Made by a program: the position numbers and the translations under genes
Assembly (NCBI RefSeq): GCF_010183535.1
Contig: NC_071329.1
Span: 2,480,001-2,544,000, forward strand
From: Caenorhabditis remanei
Lineage: Eukaryota; Nematoda; Chromadorea; Rhabditida; Rhabditidae
DNA length: 64,000 nt
Direction: 5' to 3'
In this document: piece by piece, positions 34,778 to 45,639 of the stretch
How the letters are laid out: the number at the start of each line of letters is the position of its first letter
Position numbering within the stretch: position 1 is the first letter of the stretch
The notes under the pieces: generated by a model
The model's database searches: none
Told to the model about the DNA's origin: nothing
What the model saw: the letters and a program-made list of their open reading frames with translations, nothing else

Positions 34778-35641
34778 ATTGTTTTCTTGTTAAAAATAAC
34801 ATTTTTCTAACTGTTACCATTGTTGTTCGAAAACAAGAAAAACGAGAGTTAGATGCAACGGAGAACAATTATTTATACTGCACACAGTCTTCATAATGAC
34901 CCAGACGCTGTGGGCGAACACCTTCTGAGATTGGCTTCTGGGAAGAATTCACACTTGACGCATCGCTGACTATTGATCGGAATTCACAACTGGTTGAACC
35001 GCGTTTAACTTTTAAAAAAGTGCTAATTTCTCCATTTTTGTAGTTGACAACTTTCCGACACTCTTAGAGACGCAGAGAAGCGAGAGTGTCTGACCTGTCG
35101 GCGCTCTACCTCTCTCTCTCTCCTTTTAGGTGACACTTTGAACGTGTGTATCTCAAAAACCATGTGTGATATCAAAAAGTTGTCAACTACAAAAATGTAG
35201 AGCATAAAATGTTGCACATTTTGTTAATTGACAACTTTTTGGTACCTTCATTAGTTTTTAAGATAATCAGGCTTAAAGTTGAGAGAGAGAGAGAATGAGA
35301 GAGCGCAGACAGCGCAGACACTCTAGCTTCTCTGCGTCTCTCATCGTCAGAAGTATGAAGTTGTCAGCTACAAAAACAGAAGGCTTACTTGCTAGCCTTG
35401 AGAATGTCAGACTTTTCGCAATTTTCCAGAAAGGATTCATTTCTACGTAAATACTAATAAAACCTTAATTTTTCTCATTCCCCAATAACCATTGACCCCC
35501 TAACCCCTTTCTAACAAAAAAGGTATTCCTTTCTCTCCCGAGAAATTTATTCACTGAATATCCTGTGGTTGTTTTCAATCAATAAGTTCCATCGAATGTA
35601 AGTCAACCAACTCATTCGGATTGAAATTATTTTCATTTCAG
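34778..35641. other. Intergenic with one palindromic element, left edge of the inverted duplication
   Basis: No gene seen. 35066-35341 is a palindromic element (separate entry). From about 35460 the sequence becomes alignable to the reverse complement of 44270-44480, so the left arm of the large inverted duplication starts near here. Confidence 0.5.
35066..35341. mobile_element. Palindromic AGACGCAGAGAAGC element, copy 1
   Basis: Left AGAGACGCAGAGAAGCGAGA and right TCTAGCTTCTCTGCGTCTCT are inverted; the centre holds GTTGTCAACTACAAAAATGT and its inverse. Other copies: 44604-44883, 50515-50780, and a truncated one at 53662-53876. Confidence 0.7.
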
Positions 35642-35826
35642 ATAGTAATTCCTACTCAACAAAGCTGGAAATATAATTGCATCAACGTTCTGGGAGCGCC
35701 CTTACCGTAAGTTTGGCAACACGTGAACTTTCATTTTTAAAACTAAGTTTTATGGGAAAAAGTGAACTGACCCCTTGACCCTCTGCCCCTTAAAAATCAT
35801 TTTTCCTCCAGAATATTCATTATTCG

Positions 35827-38251
35827 ATGACGATGTGGTTGTCACTGGTGAGCACATTTCTACTCTTTTGTGGATCCACAAGTTCTACTACACGTGAGTT
35901 TTTGGACCTGAAATTTCTAAAAAAAAGTTTATAATTTCAGACGGAAACTTCCAATTAAAAGATGTATATCACAAAACAGTGTCTATCCCTGAAACTGCTG
36001 AGAAGTTATATTTGGAATCACAATTACTGACTGGAAAAGTGACTCCAATCAATTTGACTCAGTCACTTTTCGAACGGCCAATCGATGAAACCACTTTTGA
36101 GGAATACAGTAAGATGGAGATATACAGTGGATTGAAAGAACATAATGAGATATCGAAGATGTTAAATGAAGCAAAGAAAAGTACAACAACTGATGAGATG
36201 AGGGCGGCTATTGGGGATGGATTGAAAGCGTTGGATGGCTACAGTAATCTGAAATCATTTATCGAGGAGATTGACTCAAATGCAGTAATCAGTGATATTC
36301 AGAAGACTGAGGAGAGATCAAAAGTCAACCTCGCTTACGGTTTCTGGATGCGTGACGAAAAAAAGTATTTGTTAGAAATAATAGGAGAAATCAAAGAAAT
36401 AATTGAGAACCTGCAGTCTATAGCCAAAGAAAACAAAGAGTTAGATGGCAGGAATAAAACCCAAGTTGAACTTCGACTGATAGATCTTCATAGGGCGATG
36501 GGACACATTACAAACTTATCCGATCTTCTAAGGATGGCAATTAAAATGAACAGTGTGTTTTTTGAATCAAATACCACATCCTCGTTCAATACTATCAAAA
36601 ATGCGCTTGATGAAGTGATGGGAAAACTGACGGAAGTTAAAAACTTAGAAGGATTGATTGAGAAGTTGAATTCGATGAAATCCGATATGGCTTTACTGGA
36701 AAAGTTGAGATGGGCAGTCAGTGGAGTGAGAACACTGGAGCAAAATCTGAAAGCGACTACGGTACTGGTAGAAAGAATCAAAATGTCGAAAGAGAAATAC
36801 GAAAAGTATCAGAAAATTGATTCGATTTCATCGGTTCTTCATCAGATTGTGATATTCTCCAAGTCAATGAAGATTCTGGAACTGAGGTCATTCAAGATGT
36901 CCGATGATTTAAAACCTTTTTTGAAACACTTTGAAGATTTCAAAATTCCGGACAGAAACTTGACCACCCCATTCGATGGATTACATAAATGTCTGGAGGC
37001 GTTTGATTTCAAAGTGGATTTCTCTACGGAAAAATCCAGCCTTGAAGCAACAATCAAACAGTTCTCAAAGATTGAAGCAATGGATGAAAAGTTTAAAGAA
37101 TCGTGGGATAAATTGGTAAAGTACACTGATGAAAAAGAATACGATGGATTAACAAATTTATTGCGTAATAGAGAATATAATCGCGAGAAGCTTGTTGAAC
37201 AGTTGTCCAAGGTTAACGTGACGGAGTTACAACAGCTTGAAATGGATTTGAAGTGAGTTTTCATAAATCGAAATGACCTAGTACTATTATATAATTCCAG
37301 CGTAACAATCAATGGGCGAGCAGGAGAGCCAATGACATATTACGAAAAAACAGCCAGAGAAATACAAGACTTGCTGGTTAAAGTGGAATATGATAAAATG
37401 AGGAAGGAGACCAAAGTTATTACTGATAAGCTCAACAATGTTAAACAGTTCCTGGATTGTCATTCTGATTTAAACATTTCGATCGATGATACAGTTGCAC
37501 TAATGGATATACCGAAAGAAACATGGAATTTCAATCCGTTGAGGATGTTGGGACTGGTGGATATTGTGAGTCTTTTCAAAGATGCATACGAGAAGATGGT
37601 AGAGATTCGGGATTGGAAACTAGAAAGTAATCCGTCGATTGAAAACTTTCTATTGGATTCTGAAGATGTGAAGGCGATGTATGATGGAAAAGAGGCATTT
37701 GAATCCGTTATGAGGATTCATGAGTACTGGGAAGAGATGGAAGACTGGGATGAGGAGGAGTTCGAAGGACACGATGTTGAATGGAAATCTATTCGTGATG
37801 GTGTATCTGGTCTGGTGAAGAGTCTGGGACAGTTGAAATCGAATTCAGAGCTATCCGATGTTCAAGAACTAATTGCCACTATTCAGTTTCCAGTGGATAT
37901 GCAGATAGATGAGTTTAAGACATTCATCAGAGGGGATTACGAAGGGAGTGGACGATTCGAAATACTGAAAGTTCTGAAGGATCTGGAAAAGCTGAAAACG
38001 GACTTCCCAGATATCGCGGGTAAACTGGAAAAGATGAACCAGTCGATAGCTAAGATGAAGGAGTGGGAAGAGAAGGAACATCCAAAAACTGTAGATCAGA
38101 AAGAACCATTTGTGGATTGTGCAGTGGTGAGTATTATTTTAGATTGATGGAAATTATAGTAGAACATTTTCAGAGTCATCACAACAAATGCAATGAGCCT
38201 TTGACACTCCCAGACGGGTCACTTGAACCATTGAAGAAAGTGGAGTTGTGA
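35827..38251 (+). CDS. Secreted WSN-like coiled-coil protein, left arm
   Basis: Predicted secreted nematode protein of unknown function. Coding exons 35827-35893, 35941-37252, 37301-38126, 38174-38251, about 760 aa, plus a likely non-coding exon 35642-35706. Residues 1-20 are a clear signal peptide (MTMWLSLVSTFLLFCG). Residues about 36-80 (EKLYLESQLLTGKVTPINLT) resemble the WSN domain known from nematode secreted proteins; this is a by-eye match. The rest is mostly charged helix, likely coiled coil, with an acidic block MEDWDEEEFEGHD. The C-terminus is a short Cys-bearing exon ending KKVEL. No membrane segment follows the signal. AATAAA occurs about 60 bp after the stop. It faces the double-Skp1 gene at 38689 tail to tail and has an inverted twin at 41743-44149. 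Confidence 0.8.
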
Positions 38252-38688
38252 GAAGATAGACTTGAAGTGACCATAAAAATGTTTTCTCTCTATTTTTGAT
38301 TATGCTGAATAAAATGTATTATTAGAATGTTAGGTTGGTTGGTTGGGGTGTCATTTAACACGGAATGCGTTATAAAATTGTAGGCGTGATCATGAAAATC
38401 CAGGACTGTGTTGGTGCTGCTAGGACGAATTAGAACCGTCGAATCTAGGTCTAATTTCTTATATAATTTGATCGGATCCAATTTGGACGGTTCTCAATCT
38501 GGCCCAGTTATAATTCAGGGCAGCCTCTCTGTGTTAGAAGTTAAAACTACAAGTATTTGAAAAGTATATTTATTAGAATTTTAAAAAACATGAAATTTTC
38601 AGTTTACAGGAGACGGAGAGTTTACAAGAAATGTCTTACGCAATTTAACAGAAAAAATTGTATTAGGCGGTAGAGGTCATCCAATTTC
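38252..38688. other. Short intergenic region between convergent genes, left arm
   Basis: The first 100 bp are 3' UTR and match the right-arm twin, including GATTATGCTGAATAAAAT. The rest has no visible gene or strong repeat. Confidence 0.5.
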
Positions 38689-39432
38689 TCATCCACAAAC
38701 TGCTTGTCCCATCATCTCTATTACCATATTAACGAGTCCTCCCTTAATATCCAACGCATTGGCAGCACACAACACTTGTGTCAATTCCGGCATCCCCATT
38801 GTCAACAACTCCTTATCCCAAGCAGTCATCACTACAGATTTCTCCATCTTGTGTTGCTCACACCATTTCAAGATAATGCTCAGTGGAGCGGCCATGACAT
38901 CCAAGAGAATCGGGTTGGCCTTGTTGTTGAGATAAATTCCATTTGTAGATTTGTACGAAGATATAAAGCCCGATAGCTTAGCAGCGTTCTCAGTGAGTTC
39001 GAACATCTGACCATCTTTAGATAGGATACTGTAGCACAATCCGCAGGCTTTGAGTTTCTCCTCGAGTGTCATCTGACGAGTCTTGTTCTTGAGTGTTTGG
39101 AAGCAAATATTCATAATTGGCGCCACAAAAAGCTCCGTCGCCGCCATCAACAGATCCATCATCTCTGAGTCCTCCATGCAGAAGAACTGTTGGTCCCATT
39201 GGGTGAGTGGCTGGTAGAGGGTGTACCCATCTTTATAGTGCTCACAAAAACGAACAATCTGTTTCAGCTCGGCGTCAGCGGCGTTGACTTGGATGGCGGT
39301 CTGGCGTGTGGTTTCGATGGCGCGCCTGACGTTTTGACAGTGCTTCACGGCGTCTTCACTGATCCACGTGGATTTTCCGTCGGTTGATTGGAGCATGTAG
39401 TTGGTGGAGATTCTAGTGGTGGTCGAGTTCAT
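38689..39432 (-). CDS. Tandem double Skp1-like protein, left arm
   Basis: Skp1-related (skr) protein of about 247 aa made of two Skp1 folds in a row. Repeat 1, residues about 12-125: YMLQSTDGKSTWISEDAVKH, RFCEHYKDG, WDQQFFCMEDSEMMDLLMAA. Repeat 2, about 131-247: CYSILSKDGQMFELTENAAK, LKWCEQHKM, WDKELLTMGMPELTQVLCAA, ALDIKG. Ordinary Skp1 is about 160-170 aa with one copy. Neither half keeps the usual C-terminal F-box-binding tail (TPEEIR...ENQWC); repeat 1 has only a weak trace (KNKTRQMTLEEK). Single exon. ATG is 4 bases after a CCATTCCAG acceptor, consistent with trans-splicing. Convergent with the WSN-like gene. Confidence 0.8.
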   Translation of the reverse strand: MNSTTTRISTNYMLQSTDGKSTWISEDAVKHCQNVRRAIETTRQTAIQVNAADAELKQIVRFCEHYKDGYTLYQPLTQWDQQFFCMEDSEMMDLLMAATELFVAPIMNICFQTLKNKTRQMTLEEKLKACGLCYSILSKDGQMFELTENAAKLSGFISSYKSTNGIYLNNKANPILLDVMAAPLSIILKWCEQHKMEKSVVMTAWDKELLTMGMPELTQVLCAANALDIKGGLVNMVIEMMGQAVCG

Positions 39433-39988
39433 TGTCTGGAATGGGAAATGGCATTAGTAAGGGGACGGGATGACTAGGCAAGACAAAGAGTCAATAACTT
39501 CCCACAGCGCCAGGAAAGCAATGGGAAGACAGGAAAACAGGAAAAGAGAGAGGAAGGAGAGAGGGGACTGCTCACCGGACGGTAAGGAATGAATGAATGA
39601 ATGAGACATCCTATGCCTACCTGGACAGATGACAGATGTCATCCGCGGACAGATGCCTTTGGTTTCCCGCGCGTCCGTTCCTGCGTACGCCCCTGGGAAG
39701 ATGAAGGCGCATTTCTGGAGCAGCGTCGAGGTACGGTTTCTCATTCATCTGGTCTACGGGCATTCTGAATGGTGAGTAGTCCTTCTCTCTTTTTCATTTT
39801 TCTTGTCCTGTTTTGTCCTGTGGGAAGTTAGGCCATCTGACATACCTCTATCGATTCTTACTCTTGCATCCTCTTATTGATTCCAGCAGCATTTTTTTGT
39901 CCTGTCTTCCAATTGCTGCGCAAGGTTGTCGGAAATGCATTTTTGATCTGACGCACTTTACTGATAAACGCGAATCTTAGGGCTACAG

Positions 39989-40130
39989 TATTATCACGAC
40001 ACGCGGCTTACAACCGCGCTCTACCGAAACCAGAAAAATTGCGTGAGAAATTGAGAGATTCAGAAGAAATGAGAAATTTCTCAAAAGGTTTTCGGTAGAG
40101 CAAGGTTGTAAGACGCGTGTCGTGCTAATA
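39989..40130. mobile_element. Small MITE at the dyad of the inverted duplication
   Basis: 142 bp with ends TATTATCACGACACGCG and its inverse CGCGTGTCGTGCTAATA, then CTCTACCGAAA and TTTCGGTAGAG. It sits within about 100 bp of the symmetry centre of the locus. Confidence 0.65.
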
Positions 40131-40289
40131 GGTTTTTGTCAAAGCGATTTCAAGTTTTTACAAAATGTTCTATTGAATACAATTAGTACGCGACGCGACC
40201 GCAACGCCTCCCTGAAATCCCGCGACAATGAAATTCGAATCAAAGGCATTTCCGACGACCCTATGTTGCTGTAAGCTATCCCAAACATT

Positions 40290-40510
40290 CCCAGCCACCA
40301 GACGTGCGAAATTCCGAAAATATTGAGTTCCTTAATTTCCGAGGTCCGGAATTTTCAAATTACGAAATTTTTGAGTTCCTAAGTTTCCGAGTTCCGCAAT
40401 TTCTGAGATTTTCAAATTCCTAAGTTTTCGAGTTCCGATTTTTTGCAATTACCGAGTTCTGAAATTTCCAAGCTCCTAAATCTCCGAATCCCGGAATCTC
40501 CAAGTTATTT
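40290..40510. repeat. Degenerate tandem repeat upstream of right double-Skp1 gene
   Basis: About 20-26 bp units of the type GAGTTCCTAAGTTTCCGA / GAATTTTCAAATTCC, eight or more copies, poorly conserved. Ends about 60 bp before the gene's start. Confidence 0.55.
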
Positions 40511-40568
40511 GATACCTCACATCCCTGTTTACCACCCCTAACCCCTAATTTCTCAAATTTTTCAGACC

Positions 40569-41300
40569 ATGAACCCGGCTACCCACTACATGATCAAATC
40601 GAACGACAACAAGTCCATATGGATTAGTAAAGGAGCTGCTAGGCACTGCGAGCGAGTCTTCAACATCTTCCAAGCCAACCCCCAGTTGGTCATCCCTGTC
40701 ACGGCAGGTGGCAACGAGTTGAAGAAGGTTGCGACCTGGTGTGAACAGTATAAGGATGGGTACACCCACCATCCACCAACAGATTGGGACCGTCAGTTTT
40801 TGGCAATCGAGGACTCCCAACTAACAGATGTTCTCACGGCGGCACGCAAGCTTTTAGTGCCCCCATTGATGGGTATCTGCTTTAGAGCACTTTGTGAGAG
40901 GACCCAACAGAAGAGACTGGAGGAGAAGCAGAAAAATGATGGGCTCTGCTACAGTATCCAATCGGAAGACGGACAGGTGTTCGAGCTGACCGCAAAAGCT
41001 GCCAAGTTATCCGGAACTATTTGCACAATGATCTCAACAAATGCAGTTCAAATCAACAATAAGGAGAGCCCGATCCGTTTGGAGCTCACTGCTGCTCCAT
41101 TGACCATTATCTTTAAATGGTGTGAGCATCATAAGATGGATGGTACTGTAGGAGTGATGACTGCTTGGGATAAGGAGCTGTTGGCAATCGGGAATCAGGA
41201 GCTGATGGAAGTGTTGTGTGCGGCGAATGCGTTGGGAGTGAAGACACTCTTCCAGATGGTCACCGACATTATTGGACAGCCCGGATGGGGAAGACAATGA
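40569..41300 (+). CDS. Tandem double Skp1-like protein, right arm
   Basis: Inverted paralogue of the 38689 gene, about 243 aa, single exon, ATG 3 bases after a TTTTTCAG acceptor. Repeat 1, residues about 6-120: YMIKSNDNKSIWISKGAARH, TWCEQYKDG, WDRQFLAIEDSQLTDVLTAA. Repeat 2, about 128-243: CYSIQSEDGQVFELTAKAAK, KWCEHHKMD, WDKELLAIGNQELMEVLCAA, ALGVKT. Both halves carry the Skp1 signature order (KAAK...SGTI, WCEHHK, WD-EFL, AAN-L). The F-box-binding C-terminal tail is absent. The two genes differ at many positions in both halves, clearly more than the neighbouring WSN-like twins differ. Confidence 0.82.
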   Translation: MNPATHYMIKSNDNKSIWISKGAARHCERVFNIFQANPQLVIPVTAGGNELKKVATWCEQYKDGYTHHPPTDWDRQFLAIEDSQLTDVLTAARKLLVPPLMGICFRALCERTQQKRLEEKQKNDGLCYSIQSEDGQVFELTAKAAKLSGTICTMISTNAVQINNKESPIRLELTAAPLTIIFKWCEHHKMDGTVGVMTAWDKELLAIGNQELMEVLCAANALGVKTLFQMVTDIIGQPGWGRQ

Positions 41301-41742
41301 GATCTCATATGAGATTATGCTTGGAATTATGATGTTAAGTATAAAGTTCGTGTTGATTCAAAAATAAATATACTTTTTAAAGACTTGTAGTTCTAACTTG
41401 TTTTAATTTGACACAGTGGGGCTGTTCTTAATTAGAACCGATCAAAATATCATTATAGTGTAATCATTACACCTAAATCTGACTGTTCTGATTCATACGA
41501 GCTCTATTTCGAGCAGCACCAACCCTCGATTTTCAAATCCGGTCAAGCGGCACTCCGATGTTTCGATGTCTTGATTCGGGAAGCATCGGCATTCGATTTT
41601 CAAAATCACTCTCGTCTTCTGATGAATTCCCGGCTCAACAACACCCTACCAACTGAACTAACATTCCAATCATACATTATTTTATTCAGCATAATCAAAA
41701 ATAGAGAGAAAACTTTTTTATGGTCACTTCTTGTCTAACTTC
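41301..41742. other. Short intergenic region between convergent genes, right arm
   Basis: 41650-41742 is 3' flank shared with the left arm. The rest shows no gene. Confidence 0.5.
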
Positions 41743-44149
41743 TTACAGCTCCACTTTCTTCAATGGTTCAAGTGACCCGTCTGGGAGTGTCAAGGGCTCG
41801 CTGCATTTATTGAGGTGACTCTGAAAATGTTCTACTATAATTTCCATCAATCTAAAATAATTCTCACCACTGCACAATCCACAAATGGCTCTTTATGATC
41901 TACAGTCTTCGGATGCTCTTTCTCTTCCCACTCCTTCATCTTAGCTATCGACTGGTTCATCTTTTCCAGTTTACCTGCGATATCCGGAAAGTCCGTTTTC
42001 AGCTTTTCTAGATCTTTCAGAACTTTCAATATAATAAATCGTCCATTCCCTTCATAATCCCCTCTGATGAATGTCTTAAACTCATCTATCTGCATTTCCA
42101 CTGGAAACTGAATAGTGGCAATTAGTTGTTGAACATCGGATAGCTTTGGATCCCATTTCAACTGTCCCAAACTCTTCACCAGACTAGATACACCATCACG
42201 AATAGATTTCCATTCAACATCGTGTCCTTCGAACTCCTCCTCATCCCAATCTTCCATCTCTTCCCAGTACTCATTAATCTTCATCACGGATCCCAAAGCG
42301 TCCACTCCATCAGAAATCGCTTTCAGATCTTCAGAATCCAATGGAAACTTCTCAATCGGCGAATTACTTTCTAGTTTCCAATCCCGAATCTCTACCATCT
42401 TTTCGTATGCATCTTGGAATAGACTCACGATATCCAACAATCCCAACAACCTCAACGGATTAAAATTCCATGTTTCTTTTGCTATTTCCATCAGTTCAAC
42501 TGTATCGTCGATCGAAATTTTCAAATCAGAATGACATTCCAGAAACTGTTTTACATTGTTAAGCTTATCTATAATAGCTTTGGTCTCCTTCCTCATTTTA
42601 TCATATTCCACTTTAACCAGCAAGTCTTGTATTTCTTTGGCTGTTTTTTCGTAATATGACATTGGCTCTCCCTTTCGCGCATTGATTGTTACGCTGAAAT
42701 TAGACTTGACTACTAGATTACCTCACTTTATGAAAACTCACTTCAAATTCATTTCAAGCTGTTTCAAATCCTTTAAGTTAAAATTGGACAACAGTTTAAC
42801 AAGTTTCTTGTGAGTCAATGTCTTATCACGCGTTATACTTATCAGATCTTTGTATTCTTCTGGGTCAGTGTACTTTACCAATCTATCCCATGATTCTTTA
42901 AACTTTTGATCCATCGACTGAATCTTTGACAAGGGTTCAAGAAGGGCTTCAAAGCGAGATTTATCCGTAGAGAGATCAATTTTGAAATCAAACCCCTCCA
43001 GACATTTCTGTAATCCGTCAAATATTGAGGTGTCCAGAATTTTGAAATCTTCAAAGTGTTTCAAAAAAGGTTTCAAATCATTGGACATCTTGAATGACCT
43101 CAGTTCCAGAATCTTCATCGACTTGGAGAATATCACAATCTGTTGAAGAACCGATAAAATCGACTCAATTTTCTGATACTTTTCGTATTTCTCCTTCGAC
43201 ATTTTGATTCTTTCTATCAGTACCGTAGTCGCTTTCAGATTTTGCTCCAATGTATTCACTCCACTGACTGCCTTACTATCTCTCAATTTTTCCAGCAAAG
43301 CCATATCTGATTTCATCGAATTCAACTTCTCAGCCAATCCTTCCAACTTTTTAACTTCCGCCAGTTTTCCCATCACTTCATCAAGCACCTTTTTGATAGT
43401 ATCAAACGAGGCGGTGATATTCGATTCGAAAAACGCACTATTCTTTTTAACTGCTTTTTTTAGAGATTTGGAAAAATCGATGCGATCAAATACAAAAAGT
43501 GTAATTTTCACATAAAAGTGAGCATCAGATCTACTACTGTCATCTAATTCTTTGTTTTCGTTGGTTATAGACTGCAGGTTCTCAACCAGGCGTTTCATAT
43601 TTTCAACAAATAGCAACAATCTACTATCGATGACACTGAAATCGAGGTCGACCCTTGATCTCTCCTCAGTCTTTTGAATATCACTGATTACTGAATTTGA
43701 GTCAATCTCTTCGATAATTGATTTCAGATCACTGTAGCCGTCCAGCGTTTTCAATCCATCTTCTATAGCCGCCCTCATCTCATCAGTAGTTCTACTTTTC
43801 TTTGCTTCATTTAACATTTTCGATATCTCATTCTGCTCTTTCAATCCACTGTATATCTCCATCTTACTGTATTCCTCAAAAGTGGTTTCATCGATTGGCC
43901 GTTCCAATAGTAACTGAGTCAAATTGATTGGAGTCACTTTTCCAGTCAGTAATTGTGATTCCAAATATAACTTCTCGGCAGTTTTGGAAAGTGAAGCAGT
44001 TTTGTGATATAAATCTTTTAATTGGAAGTTCCTGTCTGAAATTATAGACTTTTTAAAAGAAATTTAAGGTCCAAAAACTTACGTGTAGTAGAACTTGTGG
44101 ATCCAAAGAAGAGTAGAAGTGTGCTCACCAGTGACAACCACATCGTCAT
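41743..44149 (-). CDS. Secreted WSN-like coiled-coil protein, right arm
   Basis: Inverted twin of the 35827 gene. Exons on the minus strand: 44149-44083, 44035-42742, 42693-41868, 41820-41743, about 754 aa. Same signal peptide exon (67 nt), third exon (826 nt) and last exon (78 nt); exon 2 is 18 nt shorter. Residues of the third exon agree with the twin in most positions, but a block of about 70 residues in the middle of exon 2 (after ISDIQKTEERS, before NSAFFESN) is almost unrelated. All splice sites are intact. The upstream non-coding exon is also kept (near 44276-44340). Function unknown; probably secreted. Confidence 0.8.
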
Positions 44150-44603
44150 CGAATAATGAATATTCTGGAGGAAAAATGGTTTTTTTAGGAGCAGAGGGTC
44201 AAGGGGTCAGTTCACTTTTTCCAAATAAAACTTAGTTTTAAAAATGAAAGTTCACGTATTGCCAAACTTACGGTAAGGGCGCTCCCAGAACGTTGATGCA
44301 ATTATATTTTCAACTTCGTTGAGTAGGAAATAGTATCTGAAATGGAAATAATTTCAAAGCCAGTCTCTATGAGTTAGTTGACTTACACTCTATGGAACTT
44401 ATTGGTTCGTAATGAATTTTCTAGAAGGTCTGGATGGAGAGAAATGATTTTTTTAATGAAAAGGGTTGGGGGGCCAAGGGGTCAATTTATTGTAGAATTT
44501 TTTTTTAAGTTCACGGTTTCTGAAAAGTGTATATTTGCTGAAAATGTTAAATCTTAAACTTCGAATAACTTAATCACAGTATTGATACCTCAAAAAATAA
44601 GTT

Positions 44604-44883
44604 GAGAGGCGCAGAGAAGCGAGGGTGTCTGACCTCTCCGCGCTCTCCCTCTCTCTCCTTTTAGGTGACACTTTGAACGTGTGTATCTCAAAAACCGTGT
44701 GTGCTATCAAAAAGTTGTCAACTACAAAAATGTAGAACATAAAATTTTGCACATTTTGTTAGTTGACAACTTTTTGGTACCTTCATTAGTTTTTGAGATA
44801 ATCTGGTTCAAAGTTGAGAAAGAGAATGAGAGAGAATGAGAGAGCGCAGACAGCGCAGACACTCCAGCTTCTTTGCGTCTCTT
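44604..44883. mobile_element. Palindromic GCAGAGAAGC element, copy 2
   Basis: Inverted ends GAGAGGCGCAGAGAAGCGAG and its inverse, central GTTGTCAACTACAAAAATGT pair. Its right half joins an ADP/ATP translocase exon exactly as the truncated copy in the intact translocase intron does. Confidence 0.7.
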
Positions 44884-44899
44884 CTCTTGATATTTTCAG

Positions 44900-45160
44900 G
44901 TATCATAATTTATCGTTCTGTTTCTTTGACACCACCAAAACCCTATTCAGTCCGAACGGGTTGGCCTCCTGGGCCATCGCTCAAGTGGTTACCGTATCCT
45001 CAGGCATTCTATCGTACCCCTGGGATACTGTACGTCGGCGAATGATGATGCAATCAAAGGATATTTTGTACAAGAATAGATTGGATTGTCTGAAAAAGAT
45101 TATGAGGGACGAGGTAACGATAGCGTGTTCCGTGGCACTGGTGGAGCGATTTGAAACTAG
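44900..45160 (+). pseudogene. Broken copy of ADP/ATP translocase exon 3
   Basis: Matches exon 3 of the intact gene at 53897-54200, with acceptor TTTTCAG kept. Recognisable blocks: TCCTGGGCCATCGCTCAAGT, GTACCCCTGGGATACTGTAC, CGAATGATGATGCAATC. Several deletions disrupt the frame (loss of the segment after TATCGT, loss around AAGCAACTC, loss before GTGTTCCG) and exons 1 and 2 are absent. Because intron sequence with its mobile element is included, this is a DNA-level duplication and not a retrocopy. Confidence 0.8.
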
Positions 45161-45639
45161 AAAAATTTCCGGTATTCTAGAAGTTACAGTAGTTAACTGT
45201 TCATAGTTTCGAAACGTCCCAGTTCCGAGGTGCCCCAGTTGCAAAGTGTCTTTTCTTAGTGATGTTTGATGTACATATGTATACCAACAACCAAAGTTCC
45301 CCACCACTTCTCAAATCAATCCATCAATTCAATTCTTCACTAAATTGATTATAATCACCTGATTTTTCTCATTTCATTTCAACGTCTTGAACACATTCTT
45401 CTCTCTTCTGTTTTTCTTGTTAGTTTTTTCATGTTCCGCCCCAAGAAACCAGTTTTCAAACTATCTTTCTTTCATCATTGATAACAATGATGAAAGGATG
45501 CGTTGTGATTCGCAGAAAGAGAAATGGATACCTATTTTTTGATTGCGGAACTTTTTAATATATTGTAATTCTGCAATATTGTACTTTGGCCTCAGTGTAT
45601 GTGTATCAGAAGATCACAGCCTGACAGTGTTAACACGCG

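Larger units (their letters stand above)
39433..40568. other. Central spacer of the inverted duplication
   Basis: Shared upstream region of the two divergent double-Skp1 genes, but the two halves are not alignable with each other. Contains a small MITE close to the dyad and a degenerate tandem repeat (separate entries). No gene seen. Confidence 0.5.
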
